The notes: generated from the letters alone by a model not told the origin. 30,899 nucleotides of DNA from Methanothrix harundinacea (GCA_002502785.1 DAQG01000057.1:1-30899); one strand, 5' to 3'; positions 6,634 to 14,806 are shown, counted from the stretch's first letter. Numbers and translations are program-made.

Positions 6634-7949
6634 GCCAGAACCACCATTCCGCGCTTTTCGTTGTCCTTTCCTGGAGCGTTTTCCGGGATCTCCGAAAGAG
6701 CCTCTATAACGGACTCCTCCAAGATAGCAAGCCCTCGCTTCAACTCATCGTCGCTGATGGAGAGGGGGATCAGGCACTTGAGAACCTGGTCCTCGGAACC
6801 GGAGGTCTCCATGATGAGCCCATTCTCGAAGGCAAGGGCCGATATCCGAGCGGCGAGGTCGCCGCTACTGCAGTCGAGGGCCTGCATCATCCCCCTGCCC
6901 CGGGCCGAGAGGATGCCCCTCTCGTCCAGGTCCACGAGCATCTCCAGCCGTTCCCGGACGATATCGCCCTTCCTCTTGACATCTCTCTCAAAGGAGGCAT
7001 CCCCCCAGTACTCCTCCAGCGCCGCCCTAGCGGTGACGAAGGCGAGGTTGTTTCCCCGGAATGTGCCGTTGTGCTCCCCGGGTTTCCACTGGTCGAGCTC
7101 CGGCTTCATGAGAACGAGGGAAAGGGGCAATCCGTAACCGCTCAGGGACTTTGAGAGGGTGATGATGTCCGGCGATATCCCGGCCTCCTCGAAGCTGAAG
7201 AAGGTCCCGGTCCTTCCGCATCCAACCTGGATATCGTCGACGATCAGGAGAATCTCGTGCTTGAGGCAGACCTGTTCCAGGGAGCGGAGCCACTCGTTAC
7301 TTGCGACGTTGATCCCGCCCTCCCCCTGGATCGTCTCGACGATTACGGCCGCGGGATGGTCTAGACCGCTACTTCCGTCGGTGAGCATCTTGTCCAGGTA
7401 CTCGATGGTGTCGATCTCATCGCCCATGTAGCCGTCGTAGGGCATGAAGGCCGTCCCCTGAGGTTGCATGCCGCAACCCTCTCGGAAGTGGCTGTTTCCT
7501 GTGGCCGCCACCGACCCCAGAGTCACCCCGTGAAAGCCGTTAGTGAAGGAGACGATCGTCTGCCGCCCGGTGACGTTTCGGGCGATCTTCATAGCCGCCT
7601 CGACGGCGTTGGTTCCTGTCGGCCCCGTAAACTGCATCTTGTACCTCATCTTCCGGGGCGAGAGGATCAAAGACTCGAAGGCCTCCATGAAGGCCCTTTT
7701 CGCCTCGGTGACCATGTCCAGGCCGTGGACGATCTGGTCGGCCTCGATATACTCTATCAACTTCTCTTTCAAAACCGGGTCGTTGTGGCCGTAGTTTAGA
7801 GCTCCTGCGCCGGCGAGAAAGTCGATATACTCGTTTCCCCCCTCGTCTCCCAGGGTGGATCCCTTGGCTTTGGTGAAGACCACCGGGAAGTGGCGACAGT
7901 AGCTTCGAACCTTTGACTCAAGACGATTGATTGTGCTGATATCATTCAT
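6630..7949 (-). CDS. ectB: Diaminobutyrate--2-oxoglutarate transaminase EctB
   Basis: EctB is a PLP aminotransferase that converts aspartate semialdehyde plus glutamate to L-2,4-diaminobutyrate, the first ectoine-specific step. At 439 aa it has the normal length. Key segments are FLAGAGALNYGHN, QFTGPTGTNAVEAAMKIAR, the PLP-phosphate and ring region FTNGFHGVTLGS, the Asp in VDDIQVGCGRTG and the Schiff-base lysine in LSKSLSGYGLPL (about residue 270). The C-terminal GMVVLA overlaps ectC. Seven bases separate it from ectA upstream. No aspartokinase or ectoine hydroxylase gene is in the cluster, so precursors come from general amino-acid metabolism. Confidence 0.97.
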   Translation of the reverse strand: MNDISTINRLESKVRSYCRHFPVVFTKAKGSTLGDEGGNEYIDFLAGAGALNYGHNDPVLKEKLIEYIEADQIVHGLDMVTEAKRAFMEAFESLILSPRKMRYKMQFTGPTGTNAVEAAMKIARNVTGRQTIVSFTNGFHGVTLGSVAATGNSHFREGCGMQPQGTAFMPYDGYMGDEIDTIEYLDKMLTDGSSGLDHPAAVIVETIQGEGGINVASNEWLRSLEQVCLKHEILLIVDDIQVGCGRTGTFFSFEEAGISPDIITLSKSLSGYGLPLSLVLMKPELDQWKPGEHNGTFRGNNLAFVTARAALEEYWGDASFERDVKRKGDIVRERLEMLVDLDERGILSARGRGMMQALDCSSGDLAARISALAFENGLIMETSGSEDQVLKCLIPLSISDDELKRGLAILEESVIEALSEIPENAPGKDNEKRGMVVLA

Positions 7950-7956
7950 AATTATA

Positions 7957-8514
7957 TCACCCGTTCAGATGGAACGGCCCTATGCGGAAGAGATGTTCCG
8001 CTTCGTGGTTTTCGTGCCCAAAATGATCTTCGGAAAAGCAGGATGTTACAGTGCATCGAGCCTTTAGATCTCTGGCAAGAGAGGCGAAGAGCCTTTGAGA
8101 TGCCTCGTTGGATGGAGTTATGGTCGTCTCCAGAAAATTGCATCTTCTGGCGGCAGGCCTTCGCAAAACCTCCTTGAGCAGAAGCTTTCCGAGGCCCTGA
8201 CCTCTTATCTGAGTGTCTACCGCCACCTGCCAGACGAAGAATACCCCCTCACGATCTGGAGGGCGATATCCGGAGAGGAAGGCAACTATATCCCCTTCCT
8301 CTTCGGCAACGACGCAGGTATCGGCGAAGTGGTGACAGAGCAGAAGGTAGCTGTAGACGGAGTTTTTGTCCAGGGGCTTGCAGGACTCGACGAGGGCAAA
8401 TATCTTCGCCCCGTCGGCAACTTCCGGCTTGCGGAGCACCAATTCTTTCGTCCTGTTCGGGCTCACGCTCTTTGAGCCGTCTTTCAATGATTTGTCGTCT
8501 GATTTGAACCGCAT
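7957..8514 (-). CDS. ectA: L-2,4-diaminobutyrate acetyltransferase EctA
   Basis: EctA is a GNAT acetyltransferase that makes N-gamma-acetyl-2,4-diaminobutyrate from diaminobutyrate and acetyl-CoA. It has 185 aa. The family fingerprints are LDKNSVYSYLLLCHHFADT, FVWQVAVDTQIRGQGLGKLL (acetyl-CoA-binding loop RGQGLG) and FLETTITPSNEASQRLF. The first 25 residues are not conserved in the family. The first ATG in frame overlaps the 3' end of the upstream winged-helix ORF by 31 bases, so the pair is probably on one transcript. It is the first gene of ectABC. Confidence 0.95.
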   Translation of the reverse strand: MRFKSDDKSLKDGSKSVSPNRTKELVLRKPEVADGAKIFALVESCKPLDKNSVYSYLLLCHHFADTCVVAEEEGDIVAFLSGYRPPDREGVFFVWQVAVDTQIRGQGLGKLLLKEVLRRPAARRCNFLETTITPSNEASQRLFASLARDLKARCTVTSCFSEDHFGHENHEAEHLFRIGPFHLNG

Positions 8515-8969
8515 TCTCCCGACTCTGGGATGTGAGGAATTGAACTTCGGGCATGACCCATACCCAGCCTCTTCAGAATGATCCGTATCTGCTTTGGGGT
8601 GTATTCCACGCCGAACTCTCTATTTATGAGATCTCTGACCTCGCTAGTAGTCCAGCGGTCTCTCTGACGGAGAAGGACCTTCAGCTGCTCTTTTTGAACT
8701 TCCGAGAGCTTTGTCGGCCTTCCGCCGCCATGCCTTGGGATCAGCCCCTCGTAGCCGCCGTCGTTCCACCTCTTTTGCCAGGTATATCCGACGCTCTTGG
8801 TTATGCCAACCAGATGAGCTGAGGTCTCAACGCTGAAGCCCTGATACCGATATCTTATGAAGCGAAGCCTCCTCAGAATCCGGGCGTATTTCTCCAATTC
8901 TTTTATCCTGGCGTCGAGCTCCTCAGGCACCATACATCTTCGTATGGAGACCTGCTCTGGTTTGGGCAT
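8484..8969 (-). CDS. IS630-type winged-helix protein, transposase N-terminal half only
   Basis: This 161 aa protein (179 if started at 9023) matches the DNA-binding half of IS630-family transposases. A helix-turn-helix (YQGFSVETSAHLVGITKSVG, YTWQKRWNDGG) leads into the linker GRPTKLSE and a second winged helix (WTTSEVRDLINREFGVEYTP, KQIRIILKRLGM). The DDE catalytic domain is absent. The last 20 residues look unrelated to the family and probably mark the truncation. It lies directly upstream of ectA and overlaps it by 31 bases. It is either an insertion-sequence remnant or a domesticated DNA-binding protein. ATG 8969 is chosen because family similarity begins about there. Confidence 0.75.
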   Translation of the reverse strand: MPKPEQVSIRRCMVPEELDARIKELEKYARILRRLRFIRYRYQGFSVETSAHLVGITKSVGYTWQKRWNDGGYEGLIPRHGGGRPTKLSEVQKEQLKVLLRQRDRWTTSEVRDLINREFGVEYTPKQIRIILKRLGMGHARSSIPHIPESGECGSNQTTNH

Positions 8970-8985
8970 GGCAATACGGTTGAAA

Positions 8986-8999
8986 TTAATACGTATTAA
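8986..8999. promoter_or_regulatory. 14-bp palindrome upstream of the winged-helix/ect genes
   Basis: TTAATACGTATTAA is a perfect 14-bp palindrome 17 bases before the ATG at 8969. It is the right size and symmetry for a dimeric regulator, and its AT-rich half-site could also serve as a TATA element for the winged-helix gene and ectABC. Confidence 0.4.
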
Positions 9000-9074
9000 G
9001 TGTTTAGTTCTAAACAAATACATTTGCTGTTAGACAAAAACAGTTTAATTAACTCGGCGCGCCTATGTTAAAAA

Positions 9075-9290
9075 GCATCTGCTCTCCTGCCGCAGAGCGG
9101 AATCGCAAGCCTCGAAGTCGGACGAGTTCCTGCGGGAAAAAGCGTAAAACCCTCATAGACCAGAAGGCACTGCGCGTCCTGCCCCAGCCTTCTGCTCTCC
9201 TCCAAAAAAGAGGCGGAACCGTTCTACAGGTTCGGGTGACGGACCTGTCATCGCGTATGGGCTTTTGCAACAACGGCAACGTGAAGACGT
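9075..9290 (+). ncRNA. Candidate structured RNA with alternative hairpins
   Basis: A TATA-like GTTTAATTA (9043-9051) precedes three stems: CCGCAG/CTGCGG (9090-9095 with 9130-9135), an 8-bp CAGAAGGC/GCCTTCTG (9161-9168 with 9187-9194), and ACAGGTTC/GGACCTGT (9226-9233 with 9241-9248, one G-U pair). GAACC at 9216-9220 can pair with GGTTC at 9229-9233, competing with the last stem, as in an attenuator. Strand and ends are inferred. Confidence 0.3.
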
Positions 9291-9377
9291 ATTAGTCGGA
9301 GATAATTTGGTTCACACAAAATATCCATTTTAAGCGTAACTTTTATGTAATCTGACTGTGAATATACCACTAAATGA

Positions 9378-9483
9378 GAGGGTGAGCGCCCAACCGTCGG
9401 GCCTCTGGTGCGCATCCATTCTGGTCGACACCCTCCATTGTTCGTTTTTTCTTCGCCCCTCGGGGCGGAGCTGGCCAGAGGCC
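9378..9483. repeat. Nested inverted repeats downstream of the rhodanese gene
   Basis: GGCCTCTGG (9400-9408) is perfectly complementary to CCAGAGGCC (9475-9483). The enclosed part contains CGCCCCTCGGGGCG, and an alternative pairing GAGGGTG/CACCCTC (9378-9384 with 9429-9435) is possible. It could be the structured 3' end of the minus-strand rhodanese transcript or an RNA of its own. Confidence 0.35.
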
Positions 9484-9504
9484 TCCCTCCAATTTTTGAG
9501 TCAA

Positions 9505-10563
9505 TCAGGAAATGGAGCTGACTCTGTAATCGGTATTCTGCCACCACTCTCCATCCAGGACCGTCGCCCTGTAACCCATCGTCCTAAGAGCGAAGTAGAG
9601 GGTGCAGGCTTCGGGGGTTCCGTAGACCATCTGGACCTTCTCCTCGTCAAGGCCACGTCCCGAAAATAGCGTCTCAAGCTCCCCAGCGCTCTTGAGGGTG
9701 CGGGCTTCGGGGTCGGAGTATAGGTCGGAGGTCTTCACGTACATCGAGTTTGAGATGCGAGATGTGGCGTAGTCGGAGAAGCTGGACCTCGTATCCACGA
9801 TCTGAACTCCGAGGCTTTCTTGAGCTTGATCCAGCATCGACTCGTTGACCAGAAGGCCCTGCCTGGCCGCTGAGGTGTAGTTGGACTCTTCGGGTTCGGG
9901 CGAGTTCTGGACGAGATCGAGACTTGAGAAGGCCTCGACGTTTCCATCCAGGCGGCTGAGGTTGCTGTGGCCCAGGCACTCCAGAGCCCAGAAGAGGTAG
10001 GCTGAGTCGTCACCGTTCCCGTAGACGACGATTGAGTCGGTCTCGTTGACCCCGAGACGGCAAAGCTCTTCGACCGCCACCTCCGGTTCCAGGGAACCGG
10101 CGGGCTTCAGCGACCTCCAGTAAAGGTTCCTGGCTCCTGAAAGGTGGCCCTTCTCGTAGTCTGAAGGAGATCTCGCGTCCAGAAGGACGCGCCCGTCGAG
10201 ATCGTCACCCGGATGGAAGATAAGCTCGGGATATGCGTACTCGGCATTGACAGTCTCGCTATCCTCGTTCTGGCTTCTCGACTTCAGCGCCTGCTCTCGA
10301 AGATCGCCGGTCGAAGATCCCGAGTCCGCTTGATTTGAGCCCGTGTGGTATTTGTCCCACCACTCGTTGAAGTTTACCCAATCTGGACAGTCTGGACAGC
10401 CCGGGGTGCTGGCCGTGGCGGTGCCTGCGAGGATCGCCCCCAGGATAAGAACCGAAAGTGCTGACCCCGTAAGCCTGCATAAGGTTCCGGATCTCCGAGG
10501 GCTCGATTCATGAAGGCTGCCGTCGGATCTTGAAATCGATATCGAATTTGCGATGATGATCAC
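9505..10563 (-). CDS. Exported tandem rhodanese-like protein lacking catalytic cysteines
   Basis: This 352 aa protein has a signal-peptide-like hydrophobic segment (SALSVLILGAILAGTATA, about residues 34-51), then a CPDC motif (Cys56, Cys59) and two rhodanese-like domains. Domain one has LDARSPSDYEKGHLSGA, but VVYGNGDDSAY replaces the active-site loop. Domain two has IVDTRSSFSDYATSRI, with MVYGTPEACTLY as its loop. In active rhodaneses the residue after the VVY strand is Cys; here both are Gly. It is therefore unlikely to transfer sulfur by the usual mechanism and may bind substrates or proteins outside the cell. The start is GTG and the N-terminal region before the signal is unusually long, so the start is uncertain. 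Confidence 0.8.
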   Translation of the reverse strand: MIIIANSISISRSDGSLHESSPRRSGTLCRLTGSALSVLILGAILAGTATASTPGCPDCPDWVNFNEWWDKYHTGSNQADSGSSTGDLREQALKSRSQNEDSETVNAEYAYPELIFHPGDDLDGRVLLDARSPSDYEKGHLSGARNLYWRSLKPAGSLEPEVAVEELCRLGVNETDSIVVYGNGDDSAYLFWALECLGHSNLSRLDGNVEAFSSLDLVQNSPEPEESNYTSAARQGLLVNESMLDQAQESLGVQIVDTRSSFSDYATSRISNSMYVKTSDLYSDPEARTLKSAGELETLFSGRGLDEEKVQMVYGTPEACTLYFALRTMGYRATVLDGEWWQNTDYRVSSIS

Positions 10564-10711
10564 TCCCCATTCCCCGTACTAAAATCACCAGTTCTATTTG
10601 AGGCTGGCGAGCCGATGGACAGGAACCTATAAATAACAAAATTATGCTCATCAAAGCGAAATAAAGTACGTCATTGTACGTATTTATACATTAGAATTCG
10701 GAGAGGTACCA

Positions 10712-11506
10712 TTGATCGGAAAGTCAGTCAGGATGGAGCGGATCTTCAACAGGGAGACGGACAGAACGGTGATCATCCCCATGGACCACGGCGTCACCGT
10801 CGGGCCGATCCGGGGGATAAAGAACGTGAGAGAAGCGGCCGATTTGGTCGCCGCCGGGGGCGCAGATGCCGCCGTCGTCCACAAGGGCGCAGCCTCCTTC
10901 GGCCATCGGGGGTATGGCAGGGACCTGGGACTGATCCTCCACCTTTCGGCCTCCACCAACCTCGGACCCGACCCCAACAACAAGGTCCTGGTGGCGACGG
11001 TAGAGGAGGCTCTCAAGCTCGGGGCCGACGGCGTCAGCATCCAGGTGAACGTCGGGGCTGAAGACGAGTCAAGGATGCTCGCCACCCTCGGCGAGACCTC
11101 TCGGAAGTGTCAGGAATGGGGGATGCCGCTCCTCGCCATGATGTACCCCCGGGGAAAGAAGATCGAGGACGAGCACCGGGCCGAGTACATCGCTCACGCC
11201 GCTCGGGTCGGGGCGGAGCTGGGGGCCGACGTCGTCAAGACCAGCTATACCGGCGATCCAGATTCCTTCAGAGAGGTGGTGGAGGGCTGTCCCGTACCTG
11301 TCGTCATCGCCGGCGGGCCCCGGACGGAGACAGAGGCCGAGTTTCTGGATATGGTGGCCGACGCCATCGGTGCCGGCGCCCGAGGTGTTGCCATCGGAAG
11401 AAACGTCTTCCAGCATGCCGATCCGACCCTCATCACGAAGAGGATCTGCTCCATCGTTCACAAGGACATGACGGCACAGGAGGCTCTGGAAGTGGCGGCA
11501 AAGTGA
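10712..11506 (+). CDS. 2-amino-3,7-dideoxy-D-threo-hept-6-ulosonate synthase
   Basis: This 264 aa class I aldolase (FBA/DhnA family) resembles methanogen ADH synthase, which condenses aspartate semialdehyde with a 6-deoxy-5-ketofructose phosphate in the archaeal route to dehydroquinate and aromatic amino acids. Motifs include IIPMDHGVTVGP, VVHKGAASFGHRG, the Schiff-base lysine in DVVKTSYTGD and IAGGPRTETEAEF, with GVAIGRNVFQH in the phosphate-binding region. The start is TTG, supported by GGAGAGGT 5-12 bases upstream. A true fructose-bisphosphate aldolase of the same fold is the alternative. The partner dehydroquinate synthase II gene is not in the window. Confidence 0.9.
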   Translation: MIGKSVRMERIFNRETDRTVIIPMDHGVTVGPIRGIKNVREAADLVAAGGADAAVVHKGAASFGHRGYGRDLGLILHLSASTNLGPDPNNKVLVATVEEALKLGADGVSIQVNVGAEDESRMLATLGETSRKCQEWGMPLLAMMYPRGKKIEDEHRAEYIAHAARVGAELGADVVKTSYTGDPDSFREVVEGCPVPVVIAGGPRTETEAEFLDMVADAIGAGARGVAIGRNVFQHADPTLITKRICSIVHKDMTAQEALEVAAK

Positions 11507-11543
11507 TGCTAATTGATGTTATTTTTGAGAGGTGGCCTGAAGG

Positions 11544-12362
11544 TCACTTCAGGTACTCGACGCTGCTCTTGCTCGCCCTGAAGGTGGACATGTAGCGGTG
11601 AACCTGGGGCGGGACCTCGGTGGTGACGAAAAGGCCCATCTCTCGCGCCTGTGAGGAGGAGATGGGAAGGCTGTGGACGTTCTCTCCGCCCAGGAGCATT
11701 CTTGAAATCTTCTCGAAGGACTCCTCGTCCACCCTGCCCACCAGAAGTTCGCGAAGGTGGTCTTTCATCATTCGGAGGGCCTTCTCTGATATGTGGCGCA
11801 TGACGAAGCTCGCGTCGTCGGCGTCTTTTCCTTTCATCTCTGTCGCGTAGATCCAAGAGTGGGCTGGGTACGACCCTCTTATGACGTCGCCTACCTGGGG
11901 GTCGATGGGCCCTATCACAGCATCCGGGTCCATCACGATCTCGTCGCAGGCCAGGGCGATGATCGTCCCCCCGCTCATGGCGTAATGGGGGATCATGGCC
12001 CGGGTCTTCTCGGGGTGATTTCTCAGGGCTCTTGCGATCTGGATGCTGGGAAGAAGCTGGCCACCCGGCGAATGGACGATGACGTCGATGGGCCTGGACC
12101 CCGCAGACCTGATCCCCCGGAGGAGCTCTTCTGCGTCCTCCACGTCGATGAACTGGTATATCGGGAAGCCGAAGAGGGATATCGCCTCCTTTTTGTGGAC
12201 CATGGTCAGCACCTTGGACCCCCAGGACCTCTCCATCTCGCGGATCAGGCCGATCCTCGACCTCCTCAGGTTCCAGAGTTGAAACTGGGGCAGGAGGACG
12301 GCATAGAGCACGAAAGCTATGAAGAAGAAGGTCAAAAGATCCAGGGTGTTCATGTTGTCCAT
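11544..12362 (-). CDS. Membrane-bound ClpP-class serine protease (SDH/SppA-like)
   Basis: This 272 aa protein has one N-terminal membrane helix (LLTFFFIAFVLYAVLLPQF, residues 9-27) followed by a crotonase-fold ClpP/SppA-like domain of the serine dehydrogenase proteinase family. The catalytic Ser130 lies in HYAMSGGT. HSPGGQLLPS (residues 97-106) forms the oxyanion-hole strand, and VIGPIDPQVGD follows as in the family. The catalytic domain is expected to face the cytoplasm or membrane surface and cleave membrane or signal peptides. An ATG at residue 4 (12353) is an alternative start. It is divergent from the surface protein gene at 12427, with only 64 bases between them, so they may share control. 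Confidence 0.9.
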   Translation of the reverse strand: MDNMNTLDLLTFFFIAFVLYAVLLPQFQLWNLRRSRIGLIREMERSWGSKVLTMVHKKEAISLFGFPIYQFIDVEDAEELLRGIRSAGSRPIDVIVHSPGGQLLPSIQIARALRNHPEKTRAMIPHYAMSGGTIIALACDEIVMDPDAVIGPIDPQVGDVIRGSYPAHSWIYATEMKGKDADDASFVMRHISEKALRMMKDHLRELLVGRVDEESFEKISRMLLGGENVHSLPISSSQAREMGLFVTTEVPPQVHRYMSTFRASKSSVEYLK

Positions 12363-12426
12363 ACATCAGAAAGAGGGTGATGCTAATACAAATAGATGGC
12401 TGCAAGAGCGGTTTATGGAGGAAGAG

Positions 12427-13449
12427 ATGACCGCCTATGGTCTGGCTATGAGGGCGATACTACTGGCCATAGTCCTCATCTCGCCTTCGGCCTGTTCAGT
12501 GGAGGACTTCTATCGGGCCGAGGGTGGACCCCAAATCTTCGTATCATCTCTCAGCTCGAGCATCGAGACCGGGAAGGTCGGATCGGTCTTCGTAAACATA
12601 GAGAATCAGGGCCAGGTCACTGGCCTTGAGGAGAAGAGGACGCCCCAAACCGAGGATGAAAAGATGCTGGCCCTTCTGGAGGGGGAGATGGAGATGGAGG
12701 GCTCGGAGGCAGTCGGGATCGAGGCGAGGCTCGTATCCAGGGACGAGAGGCTGGAAGTCCTCTCAAGACCCCAGCTGGCGGGCTCCCTCTCGGGCGGCGA
12801 GAGCCTGAAGATGCCTATCGAGTTCTCAGTCCGGGCGGAGGAGTCCGCGAGCTCCGGAATTTACCCCATGGTCCTGGAGATCTCTTACGAGAGGCAGGAG
12901 GACGTCCAGGTAGAGGGAAACCCCCTCTACCCAGAGATATACTTCCAGAGGGCGGCGGCGAAAGAGACGATCTCCCTTGAGGTCCCGGTGATGACCGGCC
13001 CAAGGTTGGAGGTGGCAGAGGTAAAAGGCTCGATATCCCCAGGCCGCACCTCCGATCTTGGGCTTGTACTGGAAAACTCCGGCGACGTCGCGGCCCGAGA
13101 AGTTCGGGTGAGCCCCCTCGTTCAGCCCCCTTTCAACTCCACCGGCGAAGAGGTGGCCCTGGGGGATGTAGAGTCAGGTAAAAAGACCGTAGCCGAGTTT
13201 CCCCTGGAGGTGGATAGAGAGGCGGACCCGGGAGAGTACGCCCTCGTATGCCAGATCAGATACGTCTCAGCCGATGGAGATGCAGAGAGGAGAGAGGACC
13301 TGGCGGCCCTGGTGGAGGTGAAGGCCCCCACCGGCCTTCGGGCTATACTGATCGTCCCGATCATCGCAATCGTTCTGACGCTCCTCTACCTCGGAGGGGC
13401 CGGAAAGAGGCTTCGGTTGCCGAGAATTCGAAGGAAGAAGCGATGGTGA
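12427..13449 (+). CDS. Secreted surface protein with CARDB/NEW3-like domains and C-terminal membrane anchor
   Basis: The signal peptide is MRAILLAIVLISPSACS (starting at residue 8). The extracellular part has two immunoglobulin-like domains. The first (FVSSLSSSIETGKVGSVFVN) carries an acidic insert (TPQTEDEKMLALLEGEMEME). The second (PRLEVAEVKGSISPGRTSDL, VLENSGDVAAREVRVSPLV) resembles CARDB/NEW3 or COG1361 S-layer-related domains. A membrane helix (AILIVPIIAIVLTLLYLGG) and a basic tail (KRLRLPRIRRKKRW) anchor it with the C-terminus inside. The frame is open back to 12319, but GGAGGA sits before ATG 12427 and the earlier part is implausible. It may belong to the cell envelope or act as a substrate or partner of the divergent protease. 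Confidence 0.8.
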   Translation: MTAYGLAMRAILLAIVLISPSACSVEDFYRAEGGPQIFVSSLSSSIETGKVGSVFVNIENQGQVTGLEEKRTPQTEDEKMLALLEGEMEMEGSEAVGIEARLVSRDERLEVLSRPQLAGSLSGGESLKMPIEFSVRAEESASSGIYPMVLEISYERQEDVQVEGNPLYPEIYFQRAAAKETISLEVPVMTGPRLEVAEVKGSISPGRTSDLGLVLENSGDVAAREVRVSPLVQPPFNSTGEEVALGDVESGKKTVAEFPLEVDREADPGEYALVCQIRYVSADGDAERREDLAALVEVKAPTGLRAILIVPIIAIVLTLLYLGGAGKRLRLPRIRRKKRW

Positions 13450-13497
13450 TCATCCTATCGGGCCGAGCGCTGAAAATTCCCGGGATCTTCTGCCGAT

Positions 13498-14748
13498 CTA
13501 TCTCGTCACCAGGTCCTGGAACTGCTGTTGAGCCCGGTCCAGGATCGCCTCCTCGCCGGGGATGACCCCGCCCCTCATCAGCACCCTGCCGCCGACTATC
13601 GTTGTGTCCACGCCACCCTGGGCGCTGTAGACCAGGTGAGAGACGATGTTATCGCCGGTGAGGGGGCAGAACCAGGGCTTCTTGAGGTCGATCAGGGCGA
13701 GGTCAGCCAACGCACCAGCCCTAAGCCCGAGGTCTAGGCGGAAGGCTGCATAGGCGTTCTCCGTCGCCATCTTCCAGACCTCTCCGGCACGGAAGAGGTC
13801 GGGTCTGGAATGGGCGCATTTCTGGGCGATGGCCGTCGTCTTCATCTCCTGAAAGAGGTTGAGGCTGTTGTTTGAGGACGCGCCGTCGGTCCCAAGGCAG
13901 ATGTTTGCGCCCGCCATCTGGAGCTGGTCTAGGGGCGCGATCCCCGAGGCGAGCTTGTGGTTGCTGATCGAGCAGTGGGCGACGTTTACCTTTCGTTCGG
14001 CGATGATCGAGATGTCCTTTGGAGAGAGCCAGATGCAGTGAGCAGCGATCACCCGACCGCTCAGAAAGCCGAGGGAGTCCAGGTACTCCACGGGGCTTTG
14101 GCCGCAGTTTTTCGCGAAGCTCTCCACCTCCGACCTCGTCTCCGAGAGGTGGATGTGAAGCATCACGTCGTGCTTTTCCGCGATCTCTTTGGACTTAAGC
14201 AGTGTCTCCTCAGAGCAGGTGTAGACGGCGTGAGGTCCCAGGGCTGGGACGATCAGATCGTCCTCTTTCCACCTCTTGATGAAGGGCTCAGTCGTCGCTA
14301 TGATGTCCGGCCTCATGTCGAAGAGGACCTCGGAGAGGAAGGCACGAAGCCCCATCTCCTTCGTCGCCCGGGCCGTCTCGTCCATGAAGTAGTACATGTC
14401 GTTGTAGCAGGTGATCCCCGCCCTGATCATCTCGAGGCAGCCGAGCTTCACGCCCCAATGTATGTCCTCGGAAGTCAGCTTCGCTTCCAGGGGCCAGATC
14501 TTCTCTTCGAGCCAGGGCATCAGCTCCATGTCGTCGGCGTAGCCTCTAAAGAGGGTCATGGCGAGGTGAGTGTGGGCGTTTATGAGGCCGGGAATCGCCA
14601 GCATCCCAGAAGCATCGATCACCTCGCCATCACTGGACCCGTCCGCGAGGCCCGGGTCGATCCCGACGATCCGGTTTTCCTCGATGGCGATGTTCACGTC
14701 TCGGAGAAGCTTTCCGTCCTGCATTATCGAGGCGTCCTTGATCAGCAT
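13498..14748 (-). CDS. dadD: 5'-deoxyadenosine / MTA / SAH deaminase
   Basis: This 416 aa zinc amidohydrolase deaminates 5'-methylthioadenosine, S-adenosylhomocysteine and 5'-deoxyadenosine to the inosine forms. Metal ligands are visible in AHTHLAM (His59, His61), HIHLSET, AAHCIWLS and CLGTDGAS (Asp). The N-terminal composite beta domain (MLIKDASIMQDGKL) and the C-terminal part (LRAGALADLALIDLKKPWF) are as in the family. The frame extends to 14820, but GAGGTGG before the ATG at 14748 fixes the start and a TATA-like GTTTTAAC lies about 30 bases further up. It pairs functionally with the MTI phosphorylase at 25150-25902. Confidence 0.92.
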   Translation of the reverse strand: MLIKDASIMQDGKLLRDVNIAIEENRIVGIDPGLADGSSDGEVIDASGMLAIPGLINAHTHLAMTLFRGYADDMELMPWLEEKIWPLEAKLTSEDIHWGVKLGCLEMIRAGITCYNDMYYFMDETARATKEMGLRAFLSEVLFDMRPDIIATTEPFIKRWKEDDLIVPALGPHAVYTCSEETLLKSKEIAEKHDVMLHIHLSETRSEVESFAKNCGQSPVEYLDSLGFLSGRVIAAHCIWLSPKDISIIAERKVNVAHCSISNHKLASGIAPLDQLQMAGANICLGTDGASSNNSLNLFQEMKTTAIAQKCAHSRPDLFRAGEVWKMATENAYAAFRLDLGLRAGALADLALIDLKKPWFCPLTGDNIVSHLVYSAQGGVDTTIVGGRVLMRGGVIPGEEAILDRAQQQFQDLVTR

Positions 14749-14806
14749 GCTTTCCACCTCTGGAGGCATCGGCGTTAAAACTTTTGCAGCGGTCCAGATC
14801 GCCAGG

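Larger units (their letters stand above)
9024..9504. other. Intergenic region without protein genes
   Basis: This 481-base gap lies between the winged-helix ORF and the 3' end of the rhodanese gene. ORFs here show no domain. It contains two blocks of inverted repeats, described separately: 9075-9290 and 9378-9483. Confidence 0.5.

Noticed and set aside
9045..9063. TTAATTAA followed by GGCGCGCC, like a cloning-vector polylinker.
   Set aside because: Flanking bases show no vector sequence and a chance pair of 8-bp palindromes is possible; only worth a contamination check.
9065..9295. 76-residue ORF in the gap before the rhodanese gene.
   Set aside because: No domain, no ribosome-binding site, and the stretch is better explained by paired stems.
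11107..12405. Long Arg/Gly/Pro-rich ORFs overlapping the aldolase and the protease on other frames.
   Set aside because: They are out-of-frame readings of GC-rich genes with biased composition and no domain.
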